From positions 1 through 34,276 of the forward strand of contig DDPV01000018.1 in the NCBI GenBank assembly GCA_002342365.1: a stretch of 34,276 nt of DNA, given 5' to 3'. Of this stretch, positions 6,338-14,636 are shown piece after piece (position 1 is the first letter of the stretch; every line of letters starts with the position of its first letter). The notes under the pieces were generated by a model. That model saw only the letters and a program-made list of their open reading frames with translations. It did no database searches and had not been told where the DNA came from. This DNA comes from Burkholderiales bacterium UBA2459 (GTDB taxonomy: Bacteria > Pseudomonadota > Gammaproteobacteria > Burkholderiales > Burkholderiaceae_E). The translations under genes were made by a program, and so were the position numbers.

Positions 6338-8946
6338 TGGCTTATCTGGTTGGGCTGCCTTGGCCCTTGGCAAAGCGATTGACGATTGAGCAGTTGCGTC
6401 TGTACCGGTATCGTAACCTGCTTGCAGCTGTGGTTATCGGCGTTGGGGTGGCCATGGGCTTGGCCATCGACTTGGTGAATCGAAGCGCGTTGAAGGAGTT
6501 TCGCTCGGCGCTCGCCAGTGTGAACGGCAACGCAGACGCGAGCCTGCGGGCCACTGACAAAGACTTGAGCGCAAGTGTTTTTGCGACTCTGATCGCTGAC
6601 CCGAGGGTGGCAGGTGCAGCGCCGGTGTTGCTGGAAAGGGCGCTTATCGAGTCGATGCACAATCCCGAATCACAGGCGGCTTTGATTCGGCTTGATGCAG
6701 ATTTCAGCCAGTCGCTTGAGGTCTACGGGATTGATTTGTTTCGTTCAATTGCGCTGCATCCGACACTAAGCCCGGCAATGCGTGGTGCTGAGGAGAGCGA
6801 GGCCTGGTTCGGCAGCAACAGACTTTACGCATCGCCAAGGCTCTGGCAGCAGATCGAATCGCTTGGCATGAAGCCCGAAGGTGCATCGATCAGCCTTCGG
6901 ATCGAGGGGCGAAGCGAGGCTTTCGTTCTTGCGGGGCGGCTTGCCCAGGCAGGCCAGGAGTCGCTGATCCTGGTTGCCGATATCGGCAGCTTGCAGGATT
7001 TGTCGGGGCGGCAGGATCGACTAAGCCGTATTGATCTGCGTTGGAAAACGCAGCAGGCCGGCGACGATCCTGAGACAGCGCTTTTGCAGGCCTTGCGCGC
7101 CAAGCACCCGCAAGAACAACTCCGCATCGTCAAGCCCGAAGAAGAGGCCGAGCGCATGTCAAACCTCTCGCGAGCCTACCGAGTCAATCTGGCCATTCTC
7201 GCCCTTGTTGCGTTGCTGACCGGCGTCTTTATCGTGCAGTCCAACATGCAGTTGATCAGCGCCCGGCAATGGACCACGCTTGCCCTTTTGCAAGTGCTCG
7301 GATCCGAGACCCAAGCGATCCAGGCCTTCATGCGGTTTCAAGCCCTGCTGATCGGCCTTGCCGGATCCTTCTTAGGTCTGGTGATCGGGTCGTTTGCGGC
7401 CTGGGTTCTGCTGACCTGGACCAGCGGCGATCTGGGTGCGGGCCTGCTGAAAACAGGCTCGAAATCGCTCGAGCTGCCGATCCCGCTGCTTGCCTTTCAT
7501 GCAGCACTGGGCCTCTTGGTTGCCTGGCTAGGGTCATGGCTCGCGGTACGAAGCCTTGGTCGAATCAGCGCAGTGTCGGCGATCAAGGGCGGCCATCCTC
7601 CGCCCTGGTTTTCGAGCCGCCAGCTTTTGCTCAGCGCCGTGGGCCTGGGCGGGTTCGGAGGCCTTTGTCTGCTGCTCAAGCCTATCCAAGGCGTCCCGGT
7701 TGGCGCTTATTTGTGCCTGGTCAGTTGGTTACTCGGCGGGCTGCTTTGCATGCCAAGCCTGGTTGCCTATCTTGCGCAAAGCTTGAGCCGCTTGGGACGG
7801 CTGCATCCCTTAAGCTGGCTTGCGCTTGAAAGGGCCAAGCATGTGCCACAGTCGATCAGTCTCAGCATGACTGGCATGCTTGCCAGCGTCGCCTTATGCG
7901 TTGCGGTAAGTTTGATGATCAGCAGTTTCAGACTTGCGGTCACCGAATGGCTTGACCATGTCCTGCCGGCAGATGTTTACGCCCGCGTTCAGCGCGCCGA
8001 GTCAAAGCTTTCGGCCGAACAGCAAGCCCAGCTCGCGCAGCTTCCTCTGGTGCGCAGGACTGAGTTTCAGCAAGTGCTGGAATGGATGGTCGTTCCCGAG
8101 CGGCCAACTGTGGCGGTGATTGTGCGGGATCTGCCGCTGAAAACGCCGCAGGATCGGCTGCCGATCACAGGCGAGCTGTTCGATCCGCATCCGACCCTGC
8201 CAAGCGTCTGGGTCAGCGAGGCCATGCGCGATCTCTACGCCTGGCAGCCGGGAAGCGTCCAAAAACTCAGCCTGCTACCCGAGCCGTCGGTGTTTGTTGC
8301 CGGCGTGTGGCGCGATTACGCACGTCAGCACGGCTCGATCATTGTGGAAACATCGCAATGGATGAAGGCTCGCAGGGCGGGTGAGGCGCTCGAGGCGACC
8401 GATGTATCCTGGTGGCTGACTGAATCTGACAGCAGGGCCGAGGACCTGATTGCGCACATCCCGCTTGCGCTTGCCGACAAGCTCGAAATCCGCAGCGCCT
8501 CTGCCATCCGCTCCTTGTCGTTGCGTATTTTTGACCGTAGCTTTCTGGTCACCTACGCCCTGCAGGCGGTGGCTTTAGGCATTGGTTTGCTTGGGGTCAC
8601 CAGCACGCTTGCAGCTCAGGCGCTTGCGCGAACCCAAGAGCTTGCGGCGCTACAGTTGCTGGGCTTAAGTCCCGGGTCGTGCACAAGGCTACTGTTGCTT
8701 GAAGCCGGAGCAAGCCTTGGCCTGGCCCTCTTATGGGGCTCAGCCCTGGGCTTGGCCCTTGCCTGGATACTCATCGATGTGGTGAACCCCCAATCCTTTC
8801 ACTGGAGCATGCCGATGCGAATACCCCTTGCCATGATGCTTGCTGCCCTCATCAGCGTGTGGCTCCTCGGATTGCTAAGCTGCCTCATCGTGAGTCGGCA
8901 AGTGCTCAAGCAGCCGATGCTGCAAAGCCTCAAGCAGGACTGGTGA
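6334..8946 (+). CDS. double-module FtsX-family ABC permease (AttFG/YbbP-like)
   Basis: This 870-residue inner-membrane protein contains two FtsX-type modules. About ten hydrophobic segments can be seen: near residues 27-48, 282-306, 335-365, 380-405, 425-447, 455-483, 508-533, 735-763, 785-818 and 830-860. Two large soluble regions, about 50-280 and 535-730, would face the periplasm. This layout is that of YbbP-like permeases, in which two FtsX halves are joined. In AttEFGH loci the permease is described as AttF plus AttG, so here both may be fused (inference). The start is ATG 6334 or 6337, overlapping the ATPase stop; its end overlaps the possible GTG start of the next gene. Related members are linked to lipid or lipoprotein handling, but the cargo here is unknown. 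Confidence 0.9.
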   Translation: MMAYLVGLPWPLAKRLTIEQLRLYRYRNLLAAVVIGVGVAMGLAIDLVNRSALKEFRSALASVNGNADASLRATDKDLSASVFATLIADPRVAGAAPVLLERALIESMHNPESQAALIRLDADFSQSLEVYGIDLFRSIALHPTLSPAMRGAEESEAWFGSNRLYASPRLWQQIESLGMKPEGASISLRIEGRSEAFVLAGRLAQAGQESLILVADIGSLQDLSGRQDRLSRIDLRWKTQQAGDDPETALLQALRAKHPQEQLRIVKPEEEAERMSNLSRAYRVNLAILALVALLTGVFIVQSNMQLISARQWTTLALLQVLGSETQAIQAFMRFQALLIGLAGSFLGLVIGSFAAWVLLTWTSGDLGAGLLKTGSKSLELPIPLLAFHAALGLLVAWLGSWLAVRSLGRISAVSAIKGGHPPPWFSSRQLLLSAVGLGGFGGLCLLLKPIQGVPVGAYLCLVSWLLGGLLCMPSLVAYLAQSLSRLGRLHPLSWLALERAKHVPQSISLSMTGMLASVALCVAVSLMISSFRLAVTEWLDHVLPADVYARVQRAESKLSAEQQAQLAQLPLVRRTEFQQVLEWMVVPERPTVAVIVRDLPLKTPQDRLPITGELFDPHPTLPSVWVSEAMRDLYAWQPGSVQKLSLLPEPSVFVAGVWRDYARQHGSIIVETSQWMKARRAGEALEATDVSWWLTESDSRAEDLIAHIPLALADKLEIRSASAIRSLSLRIFDRSFLVTYALQAVALGIGLLGVTSTLAAQALARTQELAALQLLGLSPGSCTRLLLLEAGASLGLALLWGSALGLALAWILIDVVNPQSFHWSMPMRIPLAMMLAALISVWLLGLLSCLIVSRQVLKQPMLQSLKQDW

Positions 8947-8957
8947 GGGTCTTGACG

Positions 8958-10019
8958 GTGATCACACGACGCAAGCTGCTCGCACAAACAGGGCGCGCGG
9001 CCGCTCTTTGGCCGCTTTCCCCCATGCACACAAGCGATGCAGCAACCCAAAAACCGGCAGCGTCGGCAGCCGTCGGTTTCCGTCCGCTGCGCTTTCCCCG
9101 CGACCACGGCGCGCATCCAAACCATCGCATTGAATGGTGGTATCTCACGGCCTGGCTCGACCCGAATACCGGTCTACAGGCCACGATTTTCAGGACGAGC
9201 CTTGGCAAGGCCCGTCCGAGTCATTGGGGATCAAATCAGTGGTTGATCGGGCATGCAGCCCTCATCAGGCGTGACTGGCCCAAGCTGATCCATGAGCAAA
9301 CCGCATGGCGTTGTGTGGAATCGGTTGCAGAATTCAGCACGGCCGATTTAGAGCTTAAGCTTCCTGGATGGCGCATGCAGCGCGCAAGCGATGATCGCAT
9401 CGCTATCGACTTAAGCCAGGGACGGCTTGCGATGCAATTGCAATGTCATCCGATCGCTGCGCCCGAGTTACAAGGCCAACGAGGCTACTCACAAAAGGGC
9501 CCCGAAGCCTCGCAATTCAGCCACTACTACAGCCGAACGCAGCTCCGTATCGACGCCCAGGTCGAAGTCGACGGAAAGCCGCTTGCGATCGAGAAGGCGA
9601 GCCCCTTTGCGGTTGCCTGGTTCGACCACGAATGGTCCGACAGCCTGCTTGCCAGCCAGGCAGCCGGTTGGGATTGGTTTGGGCTGAATCTGCTCGATGG
9701 AAGCAGCTGGATGGCCTTTCGAATTCGCAACCGTCAGGCTGGCGATTTGTGGCATTCTGAATCCGGTTTGTTGTTGGAAACCCTACAAAGTTGGCGATCG
9801 CCTTCAAGCGGCGCCCGCTATCCGGTGGTGCTTCGGGTGCAGTCAAAACGCGGCTCGTTGATTCTTCGGGCTTTGGTCCCTGACCAGGAAATCGATGCGC
9901 GTGCGAGCACCGGGAATCGCTATTGGGAAGGTGCAGTGACTGCCCACAGCGAACAAGGCGAGCTGATCGGTCGCGGTTACCTCGAATTGACAGGCTATGA
10001 CAAACCGATGCGTTTATAG
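8958..10019 (+). CDS. secreted AttH/CrtC-like lipocalin-fold protein
   Basis: The protein is in the CrtC/AttH (carotenoid 1,2-hydratase-like) family, which has two lipocalin-like domains. I start it at GTG 8958, 8 nt after GAGGG; this gives 353 residues, the family length. GTG 8943, which overlaps the permease stop, is an alternative. The N-terminus ITRRKLLAQTGRAAAL resembles a twin-arginine signal, so export is likely. Family motifs are FPRDHGAHPNHRIEWWYLTAW, FSHYYSRTQL, the conserved FDHEWS, WDWFGLNLLDGSSWMAFRIR and the C-terminal YWEGAV...GYLELTGYD. No carotenoid genes are nearby, so a carotenoid role is unlikely; the ABC neighbours suggest the AttH component of an AttEFGH-type system, perhaps a lipid carrier or hydrolase. 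The open frame extends back to 8733 inside the permease gene; I reject that part. Confidence 0.88.
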   Translation: MITRRKLLAQTGRAAALWPLSPMHTSDAATQKPAASAAVGFRPLRFPRDHGAHPNHRIEWWYLTAWLDPNTGLQATIFRTSLGKARPSHWGSNQWLIGHAALIRRDWPKLIHEQTAWRCVESVAEFSTADLELKLPGWRMQRASDDRIAIDLSQGRLAMQLQCHPIAAPELQGQRGYSQKGPEASQFSHYYSRTQLRIDAQVEVDGKPLAIEKASPFAVAWFDHEWSDSLLASQAAGWDWFGLNLLDGSSWMAFRIRNRQAGDLWHSESGLLLETLQSWRSPSSGARYPVVLRVQSKRGSLILRALVPDQEIDARASTGNRYWEGAVTAHSEQGELIGRGYLELTGYDKPMRL

Positions 10020-10066
10020 ATCAGTCCACATTTCATAATTATTCAAGAGATTAAAAGGTTTTTCCC

Positions 10067-10861
10067 ATGCAGGCTTATCACGAACTGATGCAACACGTTC
10101 TTGATCACGGCACCGAAAAAAGGGATCGCACCGGAGTCGGCACAAGGTCGGTGTTTGGCTGGCAAATGCGCTTTTCGCTTCAGAAGGGCTTTCCTTTGGT
10201 AACCACGAAAAAGCTGCACCTGAAATCGATCATTCATGAATTGATATGGTTTTTATCAGGATCGACCAACATCGACTACCTGAAAGCGCAGGGTGTGAGC
10301 ATTTGGGACGAATGGGCCGACTCAACAGGCGAACTTGGACCGGTTTACGGCTATCAGTGGCGGTCATGGACCACGGCCGACGGCCAGTCGATTGATCAAC
10401 TGCGATTGCTGATGGAGCGCTTGCGCAATGATCCCGACTCAAGGCGTTTGATCGTATCAGCCTGGAATGTTGCCGATCTTCCCAAGATGGCGCTTGCTCC
10501 ATGCCATGCGATGTTTCAGTTTTACGTGGCCAAGGGCCAGTTGTCCTGCCAACTCTACCAGCGCAGCGCAGACATCTTTCTTGGCCTTCCCTTCAACATC
10601 GCCTCCTACGCTTTGCTCACTCATATGGTGGCCCAGCAAGCAGATCTTGCGCCCGGGGACTTTATCTGGACCGGTGGCGACTGTCATTTGTATTTGAACC
10701 ATCTGGAGCAGGCCAAAGCACAGCTTGCGCGCAGCCCATTTGACTTGCCCACGCTGAGCTTTAAGCGCAAACCGCCCGACTTGTTTTCATACCGTTATGA
10801 CGATATTGAAATCAGCGATTATCAATGCCATCCGGCGATCAAGGCTCCGATTGCGGTCTAA
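10067..10861 (+). CDS. thyA: thymidylate synthase
   Basis: ThyA methylates dUMP to dTMP using 5,10-methylenetetrahydrofolate and yields dihydrofolate, which the following folA product reduces. The 264 residues equal the length of the E. coli enzyme and the numbering matches: catalytic Cys is C146 in LAPCHAMFQFYV. Other motifs are RDRTGVGTRSVFG (20-31), ELIWFLSG (58-65), GPVYGYQWR (91-99), QRSADIFLGLPFNIASYALL and GDCHLYLNH. ATG 10067 follows AAGG. The 47-bp gap upstream contains CATAAT (10034-10039), a possible -10 element, without a clear -35. This is the classical ThyA, not the flavin-dependent ThyX. Confidence 0.98.
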   Translation: MQAYHELMQHVLDHGTEKRDRTGVGTRSVFGWQMRFSLQKGFPLVTTKKLHLKSIIHELIWFLSGSTNIDYLKAQGVSIWDEWADSTGELGPVYGYQWRSWTTADGQSIDQLRLLMERLRNDPDSRRLIVSAWNVADLPKMALAPCHAMFQFYVAKGQLSCQLYQRSADIFLGLPFNIASYALLTHMVAQQADLAPGDFIWTGGDCHLYLNHLEQAKAQLARSPFDLPTLSFKRKPPDLFSYRYDDIEISDYQCHPAIKAPIAV

Positions 10862-10890
10862 GGGGATCAGCACCATCAGGCCGAGGCATC

Positions 10891-11394
10891 ATGTCCTTTG
10901 AACGTCGCAGCAGCGGCATTTGTCTGATCGTTGCCCACGCCAGGCAACGCGTCATCGGTTGCGATGGCGCTATGCCATGGCAGCTGCCTGAAGACCTGAG
11001 GCACTTTCGTGCGCAAACGCTCAACGCCAGCGTTGTGATGGGAAGGAAAACCTTTGAGGCGATCGGCAAGGGGCTGCCGCAGCGGCGCAATATTGTGATT
11101 ACCCGCAGCAGCAGCTGGCAGCATCAGGGTGTTTTTCGCGCATCAAACCTTCTTGAAGCCTTTGATTTGGCTGGTGCTGGCGAAACCTATGTGATCGGCG
11201 GCGGACAGATTTATGCGCTTGCCCTCGCCTTCGCGGACCGTGCGGTTGTGACCGAAATCGAACTCGATGTGCCGGGCGACGCCTATTTTCCGGAACTTCC
11301 GAAAGTAGACTGGCATGCGATTGGCCATATAAAGGGGTTAAGTAGCCAGGGCCTGGTTTACCGTTTCATCGACTACCGGAGAACAATGACATGA
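10891..11394 (+). CDS. folA: dihydrofolate reductase
   Basis: FolA reduces dihydrofolate to tetrahydrofolate with NADPH, recycling the product of ThyA. I use ATG 10891 (MSFERRSSG), preceded by GGCCGAGG, giving 167 residues; the open frame reaches back into thyA but upstream residues do not look like FolA. Motifs visible: VIGCDGAMPWQLPEDLRHFR, with D35 as the probable catalytic acid corresponding to E. coli D27; VVMGRKTFEAIG (48-59); and the NADPH-binding YVIGGGQIYALAL. A short N-terminal extension of about 7 residues precedes the first strand. It lies 29 bp after thyA, the common thyA-folA arrangement. The stop overlaps the next start by four bases. Confidence 0.97.
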   Translation: MSFERRSSGICLIVAHARQRVIGCDGAMPWQLPEDLRHFRAQTLNASVVMGRKTFEAIGKGLPQRRNIVITRSSSWQHQGVFRASNLLEAFDLAGAGETYVIGGGQIYALALAFADRAVVTEIELDVPGDAYFPELPKVDWHAIGHIKGLSSQGLVYRFIDYRRTMT

Positions 11395-12473
11395 GCCACT
11401 CGGACGATCGGGTATTCAAAGCAGATGCGATGCGCAAAGCCATCGCGATGGTGATTGCGGCAACCGGCTCAAGCGGCCGCGAACCCGATCAGGTCGCTCA
11501 TAACTTGGTGCTTGCCAATCTTAAAGGACATGATTCCCATGGCATCGGCATGGTGCCGCGCTACATTGATTCTTTTCTTGAAGGTGGTCTACAGACCAAT
11601 CAACAGCCCCTGACCAGAATCGACGCGGGCCCCTTGCTCGGCCTTGACGGTCAGGCCGGCTTCGGACAATCGGTTGGCGAGGCAGCGATGGACATGGCAA
11701 TTGAACGGGCCCAAGTTCACGGGGTTTGTGTGATGGGCCTGGGTCATGCGCATCATCTCGGTCGTATCGGTCATTGGGCAGAGCAGGCGGTGAGCCAGGG
11801 CTTGATCGCGATACATTTTGTCAATGTCTTATCGCGTCCGACGGTGGCGCCCTGGGGCGGGGCTGCCGGGCGCTTCGGCACTAATCCCTGTTGCATCGGC
11901 ATTCCGATGCGAAGTGAGGCGCCGATCATTCTCGATTACGCAACGAGCATGGTGGCCCAGGGCAAAATGCGGGTTGCTCACAACAAAGGCGAACGCGTAC
12001 GCGAAGGCATGCTGATTGATCAGTCCGGTCATCCGACCGATGATCCGGCGGTGGTGGTGGTCGAACCCCTGGGTGCCTTGCTCACCTTCGGAGAGCACAA
12101 AGGCTTTGGCATGGCGCTGATTTGCGAGCTGCTCGGCGGCGCCCTCACCTGTGGTGGAACCTGGCATAAGCCCTATCAGGGTGAAAAAAAGGTCTATAAC
12201 GGTATGCTAAGCATTCTGATTGATCCGATGCGGCTTGATCAGAATGATCACTTTTTCAGCGAAAGCGAGGCCTTCATGGCCTGGTTGCGCTCCGCACCGG
12301 TTGCACCGGGTTTTGACAAGCTTCGGGTGGCAGGCGAACCTGAGCGAGAGGCCATGGCCCGACGCGAGCAGGAGGGCTTTTCGGTCGATGCTAATACCTG
12401 GCAGGACATCTTGCTTGCGGCACAAAAACTGAACTTATCGCCCGATGAGGTGCAAGAGCTAGCCGTGGGCTGA
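11391..12473 (+). CDS. malate/L-lactate dehydrogenase family (Ldh2/AllD) NAD(P)-dependent oxidoreductase
   Basis: This 360-residue protein belongs to the Ldh2 family, unrelated to classical Rossmann malate dehydrogenases. Members oxidise or reduce 2-hydroxy acids, ureidoglycolate, 2,3-diketogulonate or cyclic imino acids. Motifs seen: LANLKGHDSHGIGMVPRYI, DGQAGFGQSVGEAAMD, GHAHHLGRIGHWAEQAV, the long APWGG...FGTNP segment, LDYATSMVAQGKM, and GEHKGFGMALICELLGGALT, all typical. The length is normal. ATG 11391 overlaps the folA stop (ATGA), so translation is coupled to folA; no independent ribosome site is evident. No metabolic link to folate is obvious, so shared transcription may be housekeeping convenience. 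The substrate is undetermined. Confidence 0.9.
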   Translation: MSHSDDRVFKADAMRKAIAMVIAATGSSGREPDQVAHNLVLANLKGHDSHGIGMVPRYIDSFLEGGLQTNQQPLTRIDAGPLLGLDGQAGFGQSVGEAAMDMAIERAQVHGVCVMGLGHAHHLGRIGHWAEQAVSQGLIAIHFVNVLSRPTVAPWGGAAGRFGTNPCCIGIPMRSEAPIILDYATSMVAQGKMRVAHNKGERVREGMLIDQSGHPTDDPAVVVVEPLGALLTFGEHKGFGMALICELLGGALTCGGTWHKPYQGEKKVYNGMLSILIDPMRLDQNDHFFSESEAFMAWLRSAPVAPGFDKLRVAGEPEREAMARREQEGFSVDANTWQDILLAAQKLNLSPDEVQELAVG

Positions 12474-12546
12474 TTGTTTCATGATAGATTCGCGCGCGAC
12501 GTGAACATCGTTGACGTCGGATGCGGTCATAGGCGCAAGACCCGCC

Positions 12547-12622
12547 GCCCCTGTAGCTCAGTGGATAGAGCGTCCCCCTCCTAAGGGGAAGGTCGCAGGT
12601 TCGATTCCTGCCGGGGGCGCCA
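12547..12622 (+). tRNA. tRNA-Arg (anticodon CCU)
   Basis: The acceptor arm is GCCCCTG (12547-12553) paired with CGGGGGC (12612-12618), then discriminator G and an encoded CCA (12620-12622). The D-arm contains GCTCAGTGGATAGAGC. The anticodon stem TCCCC/GGGGA encloses loop CTCCTAA, so the anticodon is CCT, reading AGG codons. The T-arm is GCAGG-TTCGATT-CCTGC. All arms pair well and the length is 76 nt. The opposite-strand atuA-like gene ends inside it, at 12581, so 42 bp of the two genes overlap head-on. Confidence 0.97.
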
Positions 12623-14533
12623 GTTCCGAAGCAAACGCGGCGGACAAGGCACCTGGGCACCCAACAGGATTTGCGCATAGGCTTTTGCAAGATTATCGGT
12701 GTGCAAGGACATCATCCCACCGCCACCGAGCACCCCCTCAAGAACAAGATTGAGCGCCTGGGTGCCTGCAAGCGGATAGCGGTGGATACGCAAGGGCTGG
12801 CGGTGCGCAAAAACCCGTCGCAGCAAGGACTCGTCAATGATCGCAAGCAGCCAGGTCCAGTCCTCGGCATGCCGTGCAACAAGACCAATGTTGGCGATGT
12901 TGCCCTTATCCCCCGACCGACCATGCGCGATCTCCAGTAGATCAAGCCTTGGCCAGTGCGGGTCCATCCAAGCCTTTGCTGCGGTCGCGATCAAACGCGA
13001 GTCAAGGCCTGCCTCAAGCATCGCATCAAGCGGTCTATTGGCTCTGGGCGTGCGCTGGACGATCGCAGACGGATCGGCGGGCGCTTGTTGCCTAAGCGTT
13101 TGCGATGAAGCGCCGTCAGGCTCCTCAGCGGTCAGACTGTTGATTTCGGCCACACACTCCCCGTCAAGCATCACCTTGACCGGAACCTGTTTTTTATCTT
13201 CAAGAAATGAGAACAACCGGATCACCGGGCTTGGGCTTGGGCGCCCCTGCCCGAATCCGGTCGTTCCCGGCGCCATTGAAGTGGCCGCAGGCGCAAACTC
13301 CCGGGCAAATAATTCCAGGCTGGCCTTTGATCTTGATTTCACCGCAATCTTCAAAACGACTTCACGCGCTTGCAGGGCGCGACTGGCGTTGCCGTACATC
13401 GACTCCGCACCGACAATTTCGACATGGGTTTCGCTCAAGGGCGCAAGGCCCTGTTGCTCGAGCATTTTTGCGATTCGCCCAAGCAAGGCCTCGGCGGTAC
13501 GCTGCGCTTTTGCGTGGGCTTGCTCACCGGCAATCACAAGCAGGGCCTGGTTCTTCCAGCCTTCGCTTGCAGTGAGGCTTACTTTGTACTGCGTGGGCGC
13601 CGGATAACCGACGGCCCCTTCCACCCGAACCCGATCAAGGCCGCAGGCGCGAATCTGAACCTTGCTCCAATCACAAACGACGTCCGGGACCCGATAGGCG
13701 GCCGGGTCTCCAATTTCGTAAAGCAATTGCTCGCTGACCGTCGCGGGGCTGATCAGGCCACCGGTACCCTCGGGTTTGAAGATCTCGAACTGTCCATCGG
13801 CATAGGCATCGAGAACCGGAAACCCGATGTTTTCCCAGTCCGGCACGGTTTGCCAGTCTGTAAAAAGGCCGCCGGTACACTGCGCGCCGCATTCAATGAG
13901 GTGTCCGGCCAGGCTTGCCTGCGCGTAACAGTCAAGAAGCGCCGCTGAAGGACGAGACTGTTGCGAGCGATGCCATCCGAAGGCATGCATCATCGCACCG
14001 AGCGTGACCGCCGAATCGACACATCGTCCGGTAATGACGATGTGCGCACCCTCATCAAGCGCGCGTGCAATTGGCTCGGCGCCCAGATAGGCATTGATGC
14101 TCAAGACCTGATCAGGAAAACTCGCACCGCTATACATTTCTGTTCGTTGTGCTTCCCGGAACCTTGCCTCTGCGTGCATCAAATCGTCCCCGATCACCCA
14201 GGCGATTTTGACCGTCAACCCCTGCTCTTGCGCTAAGGCCTTGATCGCCGTCACACAGGCAGCCGGATTGAGTCCTCCCGCATTCGAAACCACTCGAATT
14301 CCGCGCTCAAGTAGGGTACCGAGATGCGGTTTGAGTGTCATGTCGACGAAATCACGGGCATAACCTGCCTCAGCCGATTTCGCTTTTTGCGCCGCCATGA
14401 TCGAGAGCGTGACCTCGGCCAAATAGTCAAAGACCAGGAAATCGAGATCGGCCACCGTCAAAAGTTGCGGGACAGCCATGGCGGTGTCCCCCCAAAATCC
14501 AGAAGCACCAGCGATTCGGATGTGATTTCTCAT
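12581..14533 (-). CDS. atuA: AtuA-family (acyclic terpene utilisation, DUF1446) protein
   Basis: This 650-residue protein resembles AtuA, encoded with geranyl-CoA carboxylase genes of acyclic terpene and related branched-acid pathways; its biochemical role is not settled. The start MRNHIRIAGASGFWGDT (ATG 14533) gives the usual N-terminus, followed by DFLVFDYLAEVTLSIMAAQ, RVVSNAGGLNPAACV and ARALDEGAHIVITGRCVDSA, all typical. The C-terminal part (from about residue 540, with LLEIAHGRSGDKGNIANIGL) is the small domain often fused to AtuA. The natural end would be near LLRNW, but no stop lies there: the frame continues through the antisense 3' half of the tRNA and stops at TAG formed in its anticodon loop, adding about 12 residues. 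It is divergent from the carboxylase genes, with 103 bp between. Confidence 0.88.
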   Translation of the reverse strand: MRNHIRIAGASGFWGDTAMAVPQLLTVADLDFLVFDYLAEVTLSIMAAQKAKSAEAGYARDFVDMTLKPHLGTLLERGIRVVSNAGGLNPAACVTAIKALAQEQGLTVKIAWVIGDDLMHAEARFREAQRTEMYSGASFPDQVLSINAYLGAEPIARALDEGAHIVITGRCVDSAVTLGAMMHAFGWHRSQQSRPSAALLDCYAQASLAGHLIECGAQCTGGLFTDWQTVPDWENIGFPVLDAYADGQFEIFKPEGTGGLISPATVSEQLLYEIGDPAAYRVPDVVCDWSKVQIRACGLDRVRVEGAVGYPAPTQYKVSLTASEGWKNQALLVIAGEQAHAKAQRTAEALLGRIAKMLEQQGLAPLSETHVEIVGAESMYGNASRALQAREVVLKIAVKSRSKASLELFAREFAPAATSMAPGTTGFGQGRPSPSPVIRLFSFLEDKKQVPVKVMLDGECVAEINSLTAEEPDGASSQTLRQQAPADPSAIVQRTPRANRPLDAMLEAGLDSRLIATAAKAWMDPHWPRLDLLEIAHGRSGDKGNIANIGLVARHAEDWTWLLAIIDESLLRRVFAHRQPLRIHRYPLAGTQALNLVLEGVLGGGGMMSLHTDNLAKAYAQILLGAQVPCPPRLLRNWRPRQESNLRPSP

Positions 14534-14636
14534 GCCTTGCTGCTATGGTATGAAGTGGCTGTCCATGCGCTATTGATACCACGCCTTTGGCTTGCCAGAG
14601 CCCTTCATCGCCTATTTTTGATGCTTGACCCTTCCT

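Noticed and set aside
8733..8957. N-terminal extension of the AttH/CrtC-like reading frame
   Set aside because: It lies wholly inside the FtsX-like permease gene in another frame, has no family similarity, and a GTG with a good ribosome site and signal peptide occurs at 8958.
9987..10039. TTGACA (9987-9992) and CATAAT (10034-10039) as a thyA promoter
   Set aside because: The two are about 41 bp apart, far too distant to be one sigma-70 promoter.
12511..12546. TTGACG (12511) as the -35 of a tRNA promoter
   Set aside because: No acceptable -10 lies 16-18 bp downstream before the tRNA start, so I did not call it.
12837..13607. 256-residue plus-strand open frame
   Set aside because: It is antisense to the well-supported atuA-like gene and shows no family motif.
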